This document shows positions 51,160 through 59,488 of a stretch of 64,000 bases of DNA, piece by piece. The stretch's first letter is position 1. Every line of letters starts with the position of its first letter. The position numbers were made by a program, and so were the translations under genes. Below the pieces are notes generated by a model, which did not search any database, was not told where the DNA came from, and saw nothing but the letters and a program-made list of their open reading frames with translations. The DNA comes from Kribbella soli (GTDB taxonomy: Bacteria > Actinomycetota > Actinomycetes > Propionibacteriales > Kribbellaceae): NCBI RefSeq assembly GCF_004331345.1, contig NZ_SJJZ01000007.1, positions 1-64,000 on the forward strand. The letters are read 5' to 3'.

Positions 51160-52077
51160 GTGATCACGCTCGAAGGACTCACCAAGAGGTACGGCGCGAC
51201 CACCGCGGTGGACTCGCTCGACCTCACCATCTCCCCCGGCCGGGTCACCGGCTTCCTCGGGCCGAACGGCGCCGGCAAGTCGACCACGATGCGGATGATC
51301 CTCGGTCTCGACAGCCCGTCCGACGGCACCGCACTGGTCGACGGACGCCCGTACGCCGAGTGGCCGAGGCCGCTGACCAAGGTCGGTGCCCTGCTCGACG
51401 CCAAGGCCCTGCACCCCCGCCGGTCCGCCCGCGGCCACCTGGTCGCGATGGCCCGCAGCAACGGCGTCCCGGTCAGTCGCGTCGACGAGGTGCTGTCGAT
51501 CGTCGGCCTCGATGCGGTGACCAGAAAACGCGCCGGGCAGTTCTCCCTCGGGATGGGCCAGCGCCTCGGCATCGCCGGCGCGCTGCTCGGCGATCCCGAG
51601 GTGCTGATGTTCGACGAGCCGGTGAACGGCCTCGACCCGGACGGTGTTCGCTGGGTCCGTGAGCTGATGCGCTCGCTCGCGGCCGAGGGCCGCACGGTCT
51701 TCGTCTCCAGCCACCTGATGAGCGAGATGCAGCTGACCGCCGATCAGCTGGTCGTGATCGGTCGCGGCCGCCTCATCGCGGACGCCGCGGTCGGCGACGT
51801 GATCGCGGGGTCGTCCAGGACCACGATCGTCGTCCGGGTCCCCGATCCAGCGCAGCTCGCCGTACTGCGGGATCGGCTGACGGCTGAGGCGGAGCGGGTG
51901 GAGACGGCTGACGAGCGGCTCGTGGTGACCGGCGTACCGGCCGAACGAGTCGGCGATCTCGCGCACGCACTCGGCGTACGGCTGCACGAGCTGGCGACGG
52001 AGCGTGCTTCGCTCGAGGAGGCCTACATGGAGCTCACGGCGGACAGTGTCGAGTACGGCGTGGCGGTGGCGTCATGA
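51160..52077 (+). CDS. ABC transporter ATP-binding protein (DrrA/NatA-like)
   Basis: A 305-residue ATPase of an exporter. Walker A 'GPNGAGKSTT' is near 38, Q-loop region 'VGALLDAKALHPRRSARGHL', signature 'FSLGMGQRLGIAGALL' near 128, Walker B 'VLMFDEPVNGLDPDG' near 147 and switch His in 'VSSHLM'. About 80 extra C-terminal residues follow, as in antibiotic-export ATPases. The GTG start has an AGGAAGGG site. The stop overlaps the DedA start by 4 nt. Confidence 0.93.
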   Translation: MITLEGLTKRYGATTAVDSLDLTISPGRVTGFLGPNGAGKSTTMRMILGLDSPSDGTALVDGRPYAEWPRPLTKVGALLDAKALHPRRSARGHLVAMARSNGVPVSRVDEVLSIVGLDAVTRKRAGQFSLGMGQRLGIAGALLGDPEVLMFDEPVNGLDPDGVRWVRELMRSLAAEGRTVFVSSHLMSEMQLTADQLVVIGRGRLIADAAVGDVIAGSSRTTIVVRVPDPAQLAVLRDRLTAEAERVETADERLVVTGVPAERVGDLAHALGVRLHELATERASLEEAYMELTADSVEYGVAVAS

Positions 52078-52724
52078 GCGACGCGATCCTGCACTTCGCG
52101 AACGAGTTGATGTCGTCATGGTGGATCTACCTTGCGTTGTGGGGATTCGCCGCGCTCGACGGGTTCTTCCCTGCCATCCCCTCGGAAACCCTCGTGGTGA
52201 CGGCGGGGGTGTTCGCTGCGGCCAGTGGTGAGCCCAACCTGTACGCCGTGATTGTGGTGGCTGCCGTCGGCGCCTTCATCGGCGATCACGTCTCCTACGC
52301 GCTCGGCCGCGGCGCCGGCGGGCGGTTGCTCGACCGGATGAGGCCGGGGACCAAGCGGTACGCCGCGGTGCTCTGGGCGCGACAGACTCTCGCCGAGCGC
52401 GGCGGACTGGTCCTCGTGGTCGCTCGGTACGTACCGGGCGGACGCACTGCGGTCACGCTGACGATGGGATCGGTGCGCTACCCACTCCGGCAGTTCTCGG
52501 CGTACGCCGCGCTGGCAGCGATCAGCTGGGGCATCTACTGCACTCTGGTCGGCTACATCGGCGGGAAGGCGTTCGAGGACAACCCACTGAAAGGCGTGGT
52601 CCTCGGCATCGGACTGGCGCTCGCAGTCACGCTGATCGTCGAGGTCGTCCGGCATCGACTCAAGAAACGGCGTCAAGCTCAGCTCGAGCCTGAACGCGAA
52701 CTCGTGGAAGCAGGTGACCGGTGA
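52074..52724 (+). CDS. DedA family membrane protein
   Basis: A 216-residue DedA/SNARE-associated-type protein. The family motifs 'FPAIPSETLVVTAG' near 33 and 'FIGDHVSYALGRGAGG' near 69, with 'ARYVPGGRTAVTL' near 121, are clear. Members such as UptA/PetA recycle undecaprenyl phosphate or other lipids across the membrane. It sits between the ATPase and permease genes of one ABC exporter with 4-nt overlaps on both sides, which is unusual. Confidence 0.92.
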   Translation: MSDAILHFANELMSSWWIYLALWGFAALDGFFPAIPSETLVVTAGVFAAASGEPNLYAVIVVAAVGAFIGDHVSYALGRGAGGRLLDRMRPGTKRYAAVLWARQTLAERGGLVLVVARYVPGGRTAVTLTMGSVRYPLRQFSAYAALAAISWGIYCTLVGYIGGKAFEDNPLKGVVLGIGLALAVTLIVEVVRHRLKKRRQAQLEPERELVEAGDR

Positions 52725-53515
52725 GCGCAGCAGTGATCACCCCAAGGATCATCGGCGGGCTGCCGAATGCGGTGCGATCGGAGTGGACCAAGCTCTGGAC
52801 GGTCCGGTCCAGCTGGTTGAACCTCGCGGCCGGCGTACTGCTGAGCACCCTGCTCGGGATGCAGTACGGCTGGGGACTCGCCTACGACAACAGCCACCTC
52901 GGGCCGGGAGAGGTGGCGGAGAAGCAGCCGATCGGTCACTTCGGCGCATCGGTCATCCTGATCGTGCAGGTGGTCATCGCCGCGTTCGCACTGCTCACAG
53001 TCACCTCGGAGTACGCGACCGGCAGCATCCGCTCGACCTTGCAGTGGACTCCAGTGCGGCGGTACGTCGTACTGGCCAAGGCCGCCGTGCTGGCGCCGGT
53101 CCTGTTCGGCTACGGAGTCGTGGTGGCAGCCCTCGCGTCCGTGGCGGGCGGTCTGACCGCCGGCTCCTGGGCTGACTGGGAGGCGGCGGGATTCGTGACC
53201 GATCTGCTGTCTGTCGGCTTCTACGCGACTGCTGCGGGACTCTTCAGCGCCGGGATCGCCTGGGCGGTCCGGAGCACTGCCGGCACGCTGACTGTGGCCT
53301 TTCTACTGCTCCTGGTGGTCCCGCTGATGATGGGACAGAGCTCATTGCGCGCACTGGTGTGGACCTCGGCCCTGCTGCCAGGCGGCGCCGGCCAGAACTA
53401 CCTGACGGGCGCGACAGACCCGCTGTCCCCCGTGCTGAGCGCAGTGGTCCTGATCGCCTGGGCGGTCGGCGGGCTCGCCCTTGGCGCGGGTGTCCTCAAG
53501 CGACGCGACGCCTGA
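52721..53515 (+). CDS. ABC-2 type transporter permease
   Basis: A 264-residue membrane protein with six hydrophobic segments (near 28-50, 72-100, 120-145, 160-185, 190-212 and 238-258) and the N-terminal 'AVRSEWTKLWTVRSSWLNL' typical of actinobacterial ABC-2 permeases. It pairs with the ATPase at 51160. GTG start overlapping the DedA stop. A bidirectional terminator follows. Confidence 0.9.
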   Translation: MSAAVITPRIIGGLPNAVRSEWTKLWTVRSSWLNLAAGVLLSTLLGMQYGWGLAYDNSHLGPGEVAEKQPIGHFGASVILIVQVVIAAFALLTVTSEYATGSIRSTLQWTPVRRYVVLAKAAVLAPVLFGYGVVVAALASVAGGLTAGSWADWEAAGFVTDLLSVGFYATAAGLFSAGIAWAVRSTAGTLTVAFLLLLVVPLMMGQSSLRALVWTSALLPGGAGQNYLTGATDPLSPVLSAVVLIAWAVGGLALGAGVLKRRDA

Positions 53516-53521
53516 ACAGCA

Positions 53522-53556
53522 ACGAGGCGGTCCGGAGGTTCTCCGGACCGCCTCGT
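53522..53556. terminator. bidirectional terminator between convergent genes
   Basis: A 15-bp perfect stem (53522-53536 with 53542-53556) and 5-nt loop lies in the 50-bp gap between the convergent permease and ParA-like genes. Confidence 0.85.
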
Positions 53557-53565
53557 AGGTCGAGC

Positions 53566-55104
53566 TCAGCGGGGGGTGTTGAGGGCGGTGGTGATCTGTT
53601 CGGAGACCCGGGCGGCCAGGTCCAGGGCGGCGCGGCGGGTGGCGGGCTGTAGGGCGTTGTGGTCGAGCGGACCTTCCGCCGCGACGTGCATGTCGGTCGG
53701 GATGTCGATGACGGCGGCCGCGCGGGACTCGAAGTACGGGCGGAGCTGCTTCTCAACCTCCTTGTTCACGTCACCGGGGCCGTTGGAGACCGCGATGATC
53801 GCGCGGCGGATCAACCGCTGCGCCTCCGGGCCTTGGTTGTCGAGCTCCTCGAGCATCTGCACGGCGGCCGCGCAGGACAGGCTCTTCCACTTGATCGGGA
53901 TGACGAGGGCGTCGGCCGCCTTCATCGCCTCGCGCCAGTTGCTGGAGCCCTCGTTGTTCCCGGTGTCGATCACGAGCACCTTGTAGAACCGGCTCAGCAG
54001 GCGGTGGATCTGGTCGAAGTCCTTGGCCTCGATCTGCGCGTACGTCGTGGTCGCCGACGTGAGGACGTCGTACTGACCGGCGACCTGGTGCCGCAGGTAC
54101 GCCGCGACGTCGCCGAGCCGGGCGTCCGGCTGGGTCAGCATCGGCATCGCCTGCAGCATGTCCGTGACGGTCGACCGCGAGTTCGTGTCGTGGGTCCGCA
54201 GGTGCATGTTGCCGCGCAGCTCGTTGTTGTCCCAGGCGACGACACCGCCGCCACGGGCCTGACCGAGCGCACCGGCCAGCATCAGGGTGGTCGGCGTCTT
54301 GCCCGAGCCGCCCTTCGGGTTCGCCACGACGATCGTCACCGGACGGCGGAAGGCCGTCGCGGCGGTCGCCCGCGCGATCCGCTCGGAACGCTCGGAGCTA
54401 CCAGGACGCAGCTTCAGCATGCTCCGCATGCCGCGCTCGGCCGGAGCCTCCCGCGGCAGCGGCAGTGCCTGGATCAGCTCGTCGGCGCGGTACGACAGGT
54501 TCTGCGGCGGCTGCTGCGCCTGCTGACCGGGGACGCCCTGCGGGAAGAAGTGCTGAGCGGCCGGCGACAGCGGCTGACCACCCTGACCCGGCTGGGGCGC
54601 CGGAGCGGGCTGCGGAGGCTGGGCAGGCGGGAACTGGGTTCCTTGCGGCTGTGCGGCCTGCTCCGTTCCGGAGCCGTGGAACGACGAACCGCCGAACACA
54701 GGGCCGCTCTGACCGGCATCCTGAGCGGGAGTGGCAGTGTCGTCGGCAGCTGCGGGCTCGGCCTCGAGACCGGCCTCGTCGTCCTGCTCTTCCGGCTGAC
54801 TCCACGACGCAGCGCCGGACGCGGCCGCCGGCTGCGTCCACGACGGGCTCGGCGCACTCGGCTGCGGCTGGGTCCACGGCGCCGGCTGGTCGACGGGCTT
54901 GGTGGCCGGTCCGGACCACGCGTCGCCAGGGAAGTCCTGCGACAGCGCGTCCGACTGCTCTTCGGTCTCCTCGACGGGTTCGGCGTCGGGCGTCTGGCTG
55001 GGGTCCGGCTGAGACCAGGAGGGGGTCGGCTGCCACATTCTCCGGACCTCGGCCGCCGCCGCTTCCCGGTCCTTGTGCTGTCCGGAGTTGTGCGAGTCGG
55101 TCAC
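53566..55104 (-). CDS. ParA/MinD-like ATPase with long disordered N terminus (EspI-like)
   Basis: A 512-residue protein. Residues about 1-230 are rich in Pro, Gln, Ser and acidic residues with repeated 'SW-QP' and 'PAW/PSW' pieces and are probably disordered. Residues about 255-512 form a ParA ATPase with deviant Walker A 'NPKGGSGKTPTT' and Walker A' 'AWDNNELRGN', plus Walker B 'KVLVIDTGNNEGSSNW'. This layout matches the EspI-like proteins that go with type VII secretion in actinobacteria. No ESX gene is in the window. GTG start with an AGG site. Confidence 0.85.
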   Translation of the reverse strand: MTDSHNSGQHKDREAAAAEVRRMWQPTPSWSQPDPSQTPDAEPVEETEEQSDALSQDFPGDAWSGPATKPVDQPAPWTQPQPSAPSPSWTQPAAASGAASWSQPEEQDDEAGLEAEPAAADDTATPAQDAGQSGPVFGGSSFHGSGTEQAAQPQGTQFPPAQPPQPAPAPQPGQGGQPLSPAAQHFFPQGVPGQQAQQPPQNLSYRADELIQALPLPREAPAERGMRSMLKLRPGSSERSERIARATAATAFRRPVTIVVANPKGGSGKTPTTLMLAGALGQARGGGVVAWDNNELRGNMHLRTHDTNSRSTVTDMLQAMPMLTQPDARLGDVAAYLRHQVAGQYDVLTSATTTYAQIEAKDFDQIHRLLSRFYKVLVIDTGNNEGSSNWREAMKAADALVIPIKWKSLSCAAAVQMLEELDNQGPEAQRLIRRAIIAVSNGPGDVNKEVEKQLRPYFESRAAAVIDIPTDMHVAAEGPLDHNALQPATRRAALDLAARVSEQITTALNTPR

Positions 55105-55319
55105 GACCTGGATCCCCGATTCTGTACGAGGGGGCGGGTGGCCCCTGGAGGCTTGCTGGGTAGTCCGGAGAGGTGAGGTCTCCGGGAGGGTCCACTATCC
55201 CATGACCCGGTGTCCTCACCACGTCACCACCCGGAGCGTTCGATGACGGTTCGACAACCAGTATCCAGGCTCGCGCCGACCATGCATCCCGGTGACCCGA
55301 AGCGGCCAGATCGGCCCTG

Positions 55320-55985
55320 TCAGCCCGTGACCAGACCCGCTTCGTAGGCGACGATCGCCGCCTGGACCCGGTTCTTCACGCCGAGCCGCAGCAGCACCGC
55401 GCTGACGTACGCCTTCACGGTCCCCTCGACCAGGTACAGCCGGCCCGCGATCTCGGCGTTCGACAGGCCGGCACCGACCAGTCCGAGCACCTCCAGCTCC
55501 CGGGGAGTCAGTACGGCGACCTGCTCCTTGGCGGCCGCGGCACGCGCCATCGCACCGCCGCCGGACCCGGCACTCAGCTCGGCGATCACCCGCTGGGCGA
55601 CCTTCGGGGACAGGTAGGCGGCACCGTCGGCTACTGCCTTCAGCCCCGCGATCAGCTCCCGCGGGTCGCCGGACTTCAGCAGGAAGCCGCTCGCGCCGTC
55701 GCCGAGCGCACGCGCGATGTAGGCGTCCTCCGAGAAGGTCGTGAGGATGACGACCGCCGTGTCCGGGACGGTCCGCCGGATCTCTGCGCCGGCAGCCAGT
55801 CCGTCCATCCGCGGCATCCGGATGTCCAGTACGGCGACGTCCGGCCGGTGCCGTCGTACCGCTTCGACGGCTTCGACGCCGTCGGCTGCCTCGGCAACGA
55901 CCTCGATCTCGTCGTCGGTGCCGAGGATCGCGCGGACACCGGCCCGCACCATCGCCTCGTCGTCGGCGAGCATCACCCTGATCAT
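55320..55985 (-). CDS. LuxR/NarL family response regulator
   Basis: A 221-residue response regulator. The receiver domain has the acidic pair Asp8-Asp9, phosphoacceptor Asp54 in 'VAVLDIRMPRMDG', Thr in 'ILTTFSED' near 83 and Lys in 'FLLKSGDP' near 105. The LuxR helix-turn-helix lies at about 150-215 ('LTPRELEVLGLVGAGLSNAE', 'EGTVKAYVSAVLLRLGVKNR'). The ATG at 55985 overlaps the kinase stop (ATGA), so the pair is translated together. Confidence 0.93.
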   Translation of the reverse strand: MIRVMLADDEAMVRAGVRAILGTDDEIEVVAEAADGVEAVEAVRRHRPDVAVLDIRMPRMDGLAAGAEIRRTVPDTAVVILTTFSEDAYIARALGDGASGFLLKSGDPRELIAGLKAVADGAAYLSPKVAQRVIAELSAGSGGGAMARAAAAKEQVAVLTPRELEVLGLVGAGLSNAEIAGRLYLVEGTVKAYVSAVLLRLGVKNRVQAAIVAYEAGLVTG

Positions 55986-57538
55986 CCGTTGCCTTCCGGG
56001 GTCGGTGGAACAGAACCGCTCTGTACGACGGCCTTGGCGACCAGTGCGCCGTTCGCGAAGCACAGGCGGTACACGTAGTTGCTGGAGAACGGAGCGGCCG
56101 GCCGGTAGTACCGGCAACCCCAGCCGGCCGGTGGTTGGTAGCCCTCCCCCGGCGGGTCGATCATCTGCATCCGCGGTAGTACCTTCGCCACGTCCGCCTC
56201 GGACTGGCCGATGACGAGTCCGTCGTACTGCGCGGGTCGCAGGATCGCGCTGTAGCCGGCGACGAGGTAGTAGCCAAGGGCAACCGCACCGACTACCGCA
56301 CCTAGTAGTACCGGCGCGGCAATGGCAGTGATCAGGCCGCGCTGCGCACTCCGCCGTACCGTGGCTCGCTCCACCGCGGCAGTCGGCGGCTCCGGTCGGC
56401 CGCCTGCGCGCGGCATCGTGGCACTGACCTGGAAACCACCACCTGGTCGTGGAGCTGCAGTGAACGAGCCGCCAGCGAGCCGGACGCGTTCACGCAGGCC
56501 GTCGAGACCACGCCCACCTGACGGCGCAGCCACAGGTTGACGCGCTCCGGTGTCGACAACCTCCACTTGTACGTCGTCCTCGTGTGTCGTCACGCTGACG
56601 GTCACGGGGGCGCCAGGGGCGTGTTTGCTCGCATTCGTCAACGACTCCTGCACCACGCGGTGCACAGCACGGTCCACCATCGGCGCCAGTACGCCGTCAA
56701 CGTCCTCAGTCAGCTGCACCGCCAGACCGGACGCAGCGGCCCGGTCCACCAACGCACGCACGGTTTCGTCATGCGGCACGATCGGTGCGTCCTGGTCACG
56801 CAGTACGCCGACGATCTCGCCGAGCCGCTCCGTCGCCGTGGCGGCTGACTCGCGTAGCTCACCCGCAGCCCGTCGGTGCTCCTCCGGCAGGGACGGGTCG
56901 AGTTCGAGGGCCGCGGCGCGCAGTGCGATCAGGCTGAGCTCGTGACCGACCGAATCGTGCATGTCCTCGGCGATCCGGGACCTCTCGCGCAGGCGCTCCT
57001 GGTCGATCTCCATCTGCTGCTCGCGCTCGATCCGCTCAGCGCGCTCCCAGCCCGCGGTCGCCAGCAGGGCCTGCTGTGCTCGGTAGCGGCCCATCAGCCA
57101 CGGCAGCACGACCAGGAGTAGCGCGAGCAGAAGCAGCATGAGCCACGTCAGCACCGCCTCTGTCGCCAGCGCTCCCCCGCGCACCGTCAGGGCGAGGAGG
57201 AGCATCCCGAGCAGCGACCAACTGCACAGCAGGACGAAGTGCTTGAGCTGCGTCTCCCGTCGCCCGGCCAGGTAGCTCAGCAGGCTGATCGCCGGTACCA
57301 GGGCAATCTGCACACCGTTCGTCGTACCGAGCGCGAAGGCGAGGACGACGATCTCTGTCCACGCCACGACGCTCAGAGCCACCAGAGGCCACCTGCGTCG
57401 CCCGAAGACAGCAAACGCGAGTACGGCGAGGCAGACAGCGCGGAACCAGTACGGGTCGTGCCGTGCACCGCTCTCTGCGAGCACCAAGAAGCTCAGCGCG
57501 GCCCACAGACCCACGTCCCCCAGGCGCCGCCACTTCAT
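55982..57538 (-). CDS. NarL-type sensor histidine kinase with C-terminal extracytoplasmic domain
   Basis: A 518-residue kinase. Several N-terminal membrane segments (about 10-150) precede the HisKA_3 dimerisation region with the phospho-His in 'AEDMHDSVGHELSL' near 198, and a short HATPase domain ('QESLTNASKHAP' N box near 300, 'GGRGLDGLRERV' G box near 350). Unusually, about 130 residues follow: a further membrane segment near 410-430 and a domain 'YDGLVIGQSEADVAKVLPRM' plus two Cys, resembling BamE/SmpA-like small domains. ATG at 57538 has TAGCGT 7 nt upstream. Confidence 0.9.
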   Translation of the reverse strand: MKWRRLGDVGLWAALSFLVLAESGARHDPYWFRAVCLAVLAFAVFGRRRWPLVALSVVAWTEIVVLAFALGTTNGVQIALVPAISLLSYLAGRRETQLKHFVLLCSWSLLGMLLLALTVRGGALATEAVLTWLMLLLLALLLVVLPWLMGRYRAQQALLATAGWERAERIEREQQMEIDQERLRERSRIAEDMHDSVGHELSLIALRAAALELDPSLPEEHRRAAGELRESAATATERLGEIVGVLRDQDAPIVPHDETVRALVDRAAASGLAVQLTEDVDGVLAPMVDRAVHRVVQESLTNASKHAPGAPVTVSVTTHEDDVQVEVVDTGARQPVAAPSGGRGLDGLRERVRLAGGSFTAAPRPGGGFQVSATMPRAGGRPEPPTAAVERATVRRSAQRGLITAIAAPVLLGAVVGAVALGYYLVAGYSAILRPAQYDGLVIGQSEADVAKVLPRMQMIDPPGEGYQPPAGWGCRYYRPAAPFSSNYVYRLCFANGALVAKAVVQSGSVPPTPEGNG

Positions 57539-57545
57539 GACGTAG

Positions 57546-57551
57546 ACGCTA
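57546..57551 (-). promoter_or_regulatory. TAGCGT -10 element of the kinase-regulator operon
   Basis: The hexamer ends 7 nt before the ATG at 57538; no Shine-Dalgarno sequence is seen, so the transcript is probably leaderless. Confidence 0.4.
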
Positions 57552-57585
57552 CACAGTCGCACCGCGCGCGCCGTACTGCCGAAAG

Positions 57586-58659
57586 TCAGGTCTGCGCGTC
57601 AATGAGCTCGAACGGCACGAGGGACAGGTTCGGAACGGGCTCACCGCGCAACTGCGCGAGTAGTAGGTCCACGGCCCGCCGACCCATCTCTGCCTGGTTC
57701 TGCCGGACATGCAGGTACGGCGGTCCGCCGATGGAGTCCCCCGGAGAGTCGAAGCAGGCGACCACGCGGTCACCGCCCAGCGCCCTGTCGACCATGCGGG
57801 CCAGGTTGTACTCACACGCGAAGTACGCCGTCACCTCGGGCCTCTGGTCGCGGAAGGCGCGGATGGTGCCCATGTCCGCGTGGACGCTCTCAGTGGTCGT
57901 CGAGCCGGGCAGTGTGCTGCGGAGGTCGGTCAGCTCGTGCGGATGACCGGCGTCGGTGAAGGCTGCGCGGAAGCCCTCCAGCCGGTCCTCGATCGAGGAG
58001 GTGTTCACCGGCGGCGGCGAGACGAAGGCAACGTGCTCGTGACCGCGCTCCAGCAGCCGCGTGGTGAGTGCACGAGCAGCAGCCACGTTGTCCGTGTGCA
58101 CCGCTGCTACCGGGATGCCGGAGAGATGACGGTCCACCAGGACCACCGGGAACCCGTCGAGCACCTGCCGGAGCAGACTGGCGTTGTAGAAGTCGCCGTG
58201 CACCGGGAACACGATCAGACCGTCCACAGTGGCCACCAGCGAGTCGACAGCCTTCTCCTCATCGGTCTGCCGGCCGTGCGTACGCCGTACCACCAGGTGG
58301 GCGCCGTACTCCGCGCAGCGCTCCTCGATCGCGTTGAGAAGCGGCAGGCCGTACGCCTCGGACATATCAGGCACGATCAGGGCGATCGACCGGGCCTCGC
58401 GGCGCGGCGTCGGACGCAGCGGGACGGTCAGATCGGTGAGGTCGGGCAGCCGGCGTACGACGAAGGTCCCCTTGCCCCGGACGCGCTCCACCAGACCGGC
58501 TTCCCGCAGTACCTCCAAGGCGCGCTTGGAGGTGATCCGGCTGACCGCGAACTGCGCCGCCAGCTCCATCTCGGACGGCACCCGGTCGCCTGGCCGCAAC
58601 GCACCCCGGCGGAGCTGCTCCAGCACGTGAGCACAGATCCGCTCGTACAGCAGTGCCAC
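57586..58659 (-). CDS. GntR-LacI hybrid transcriptional regulator (AraR-like)
   Basis: A 357-residue regulator with an N-terminal GntR winged helix ('GDRVPSEMELAAQFAVSRIT' near 27-46, 'RVRGKGTFV' near 64) joined to a periplasmic-binding-like sugar sensor domain ('IALIVPDMSEAYGLPLLNAI' near 95, 'PVVLVDRHLSG' near 170, 'HVAFVSPPPV' near 209). The GTG at 58659 with a GAGGGG site is preferred; an in-frame ATG at 58701 would add 14 residues lying in the divergent promoter. It is divergent from an SDR gene that it probably controls. Confidence 0.9.
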   Translation of the reverse strand: MALLYERICAHVLEQLRRGALRPGDRVPSEMELAAQFAVSRITSKRALEVLREAGLVERVRGKGTFVVRRLPDLTDLTVPLRPTPRREARSIALIVPDMSEAYGLPLLNAIEERCAEYGAHLVVRRTHGRQTDEEKAVDSLVATVDGLIVFPVHGDFYNASLLRQVLDGFPVVLVDRHLSGIPVAAVHTDNVAAARALTTRLLERGHEHVAFVSPPPVNTSSIEDRLEGFRAAFTDAGHPHELTDLRSTLPGSTTTESVHADMGTIRAFRDQRPEVTAYFACEYNLARMVDRALGGDRVVACFDSPGDSIGGPPYLHVRQNQAEMGRRAVDLLLAQLRGEPVPNLSLVPFELIDAQT

Positions 58660-58739
58660 AGCGCCTACCCCTCGGAGGTTCCGGTTGACATATCCAATCA
58701 TCCCGCAAACCGTCGGTGCGGCGTGGCACCGTACCGAAC

Positions 58740-59456
58740 ATGGAAATCGCGGGAAAAGTCGCAGTGGTGACCGGCGCCGCGGTCGGCATCGGGCGCGCGA
58801 TCGCCGTCCGCCTGGGCGCGGCAGGCGCCTCGGTAGTGGTCGCGGATATCGATGCGCCCGGCGGGCAGCGAACGTGCGAGCTGATCGGGCCGTCGGCGCG
58901 CTTCGTCAACCTTGACGTGCGGGACGACGCAGCAGTGGCCGAGCTGATGGCATGTCAGCCACAGATCCTGGTCAACAACGCGGGCGGCGGCGCCGTCCTG
59001 ACGCCGTCCTTTCCGGAAGCCTCGGTCGACCGCTGGACGGCGTCGCTCGAGGTGCACCTTCGTGCGCCGATGCTGTCCACACAGCTCGCGCTTCCTGGCA
59101 TGCGAGCGGCAGGCGGCGGGGCGGTGGTGAACGTCGGCTCGACGGCCGGAGTGCGCTTCGGGCCACACGTGTCCCCGGAGTACAGCGCGGCGAAGGCCGC
59201 CCTCATCCGACTCACCACGACGCTGACTCCCCTGCACGCCAGTCACGGCGTCCGGGTGAACTGCATCGTCCCCGACTGGGTCGCCACTCCTCGCGGACTA
59301 CGCGAACGCGAGGAGCTGCCACCGGCTGATCGCGGACCTGCGCTGATCCCCCTCAGCACCGTGACCGACGCCGTCATCCGCTTCGTGACAGACGAGACGC
59401 TCGCCGGCCGGGTCATGCTCCTGGAGCGCGAGCAGATCCCTCGCCTGTTGAACTAG
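58740..59456 (+). CDS. SDR family oxidoreductase
   Basis: A 238-residue short-chain dehydrogenase. 'TGAAVGIGRAIAVRLG' (about 10-25) binds NAD(P), 'NNAGGGA' near 78 follows, the catalytic Ser is in 'VGSTAGV' near 130, and 'YSAAK' near 147 carries Tyr and Lys. The C-terminal part is somewhat shorter and ends 'LEREQIPRLLN', not the usual 'vdGG' ending. It is divergent from the GntR-LacI regulator, so a sugar or polyol substrate is likely. Confidence 0.9.
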   Translation: MEIAGKVAVVTGAAVGIGRAIAVRLGAAGASVVVADIDAPGGQRTCELIGPSARFVNLDVRDDAAVAELMACQPQILVNNAGGGAVLTPSFPEASVDRWTASLEVHLRAPMLSTQLALPGMRAAGGGAVVNVGSTAGVRFGPHVSPEYSAAKAALIRLTTTLTPLHASHGVRVNCIVPDWVATPRGLREREELPPADRGPALIPLSTVTDAVIRFVTDETLAGRVMLLEREQIPRLLN

Positions 59457-59488
59457 TCGCAGCCCCGTTCGGCTGACAGCATGCCGTC

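Noticed and set aside
53659..55176. A 505-codon plus-strand frame opposite the ParA-like gene
   Set aside because: Antisense shadow; the minus strand carries Walker motifs and a terminator in the right place.
58685..58712. TTGACA as a promoter of the SDR gene
   Set aside because: A good -35 hexamer, but no acceptable -10 element lies 16-19 nt downstream.
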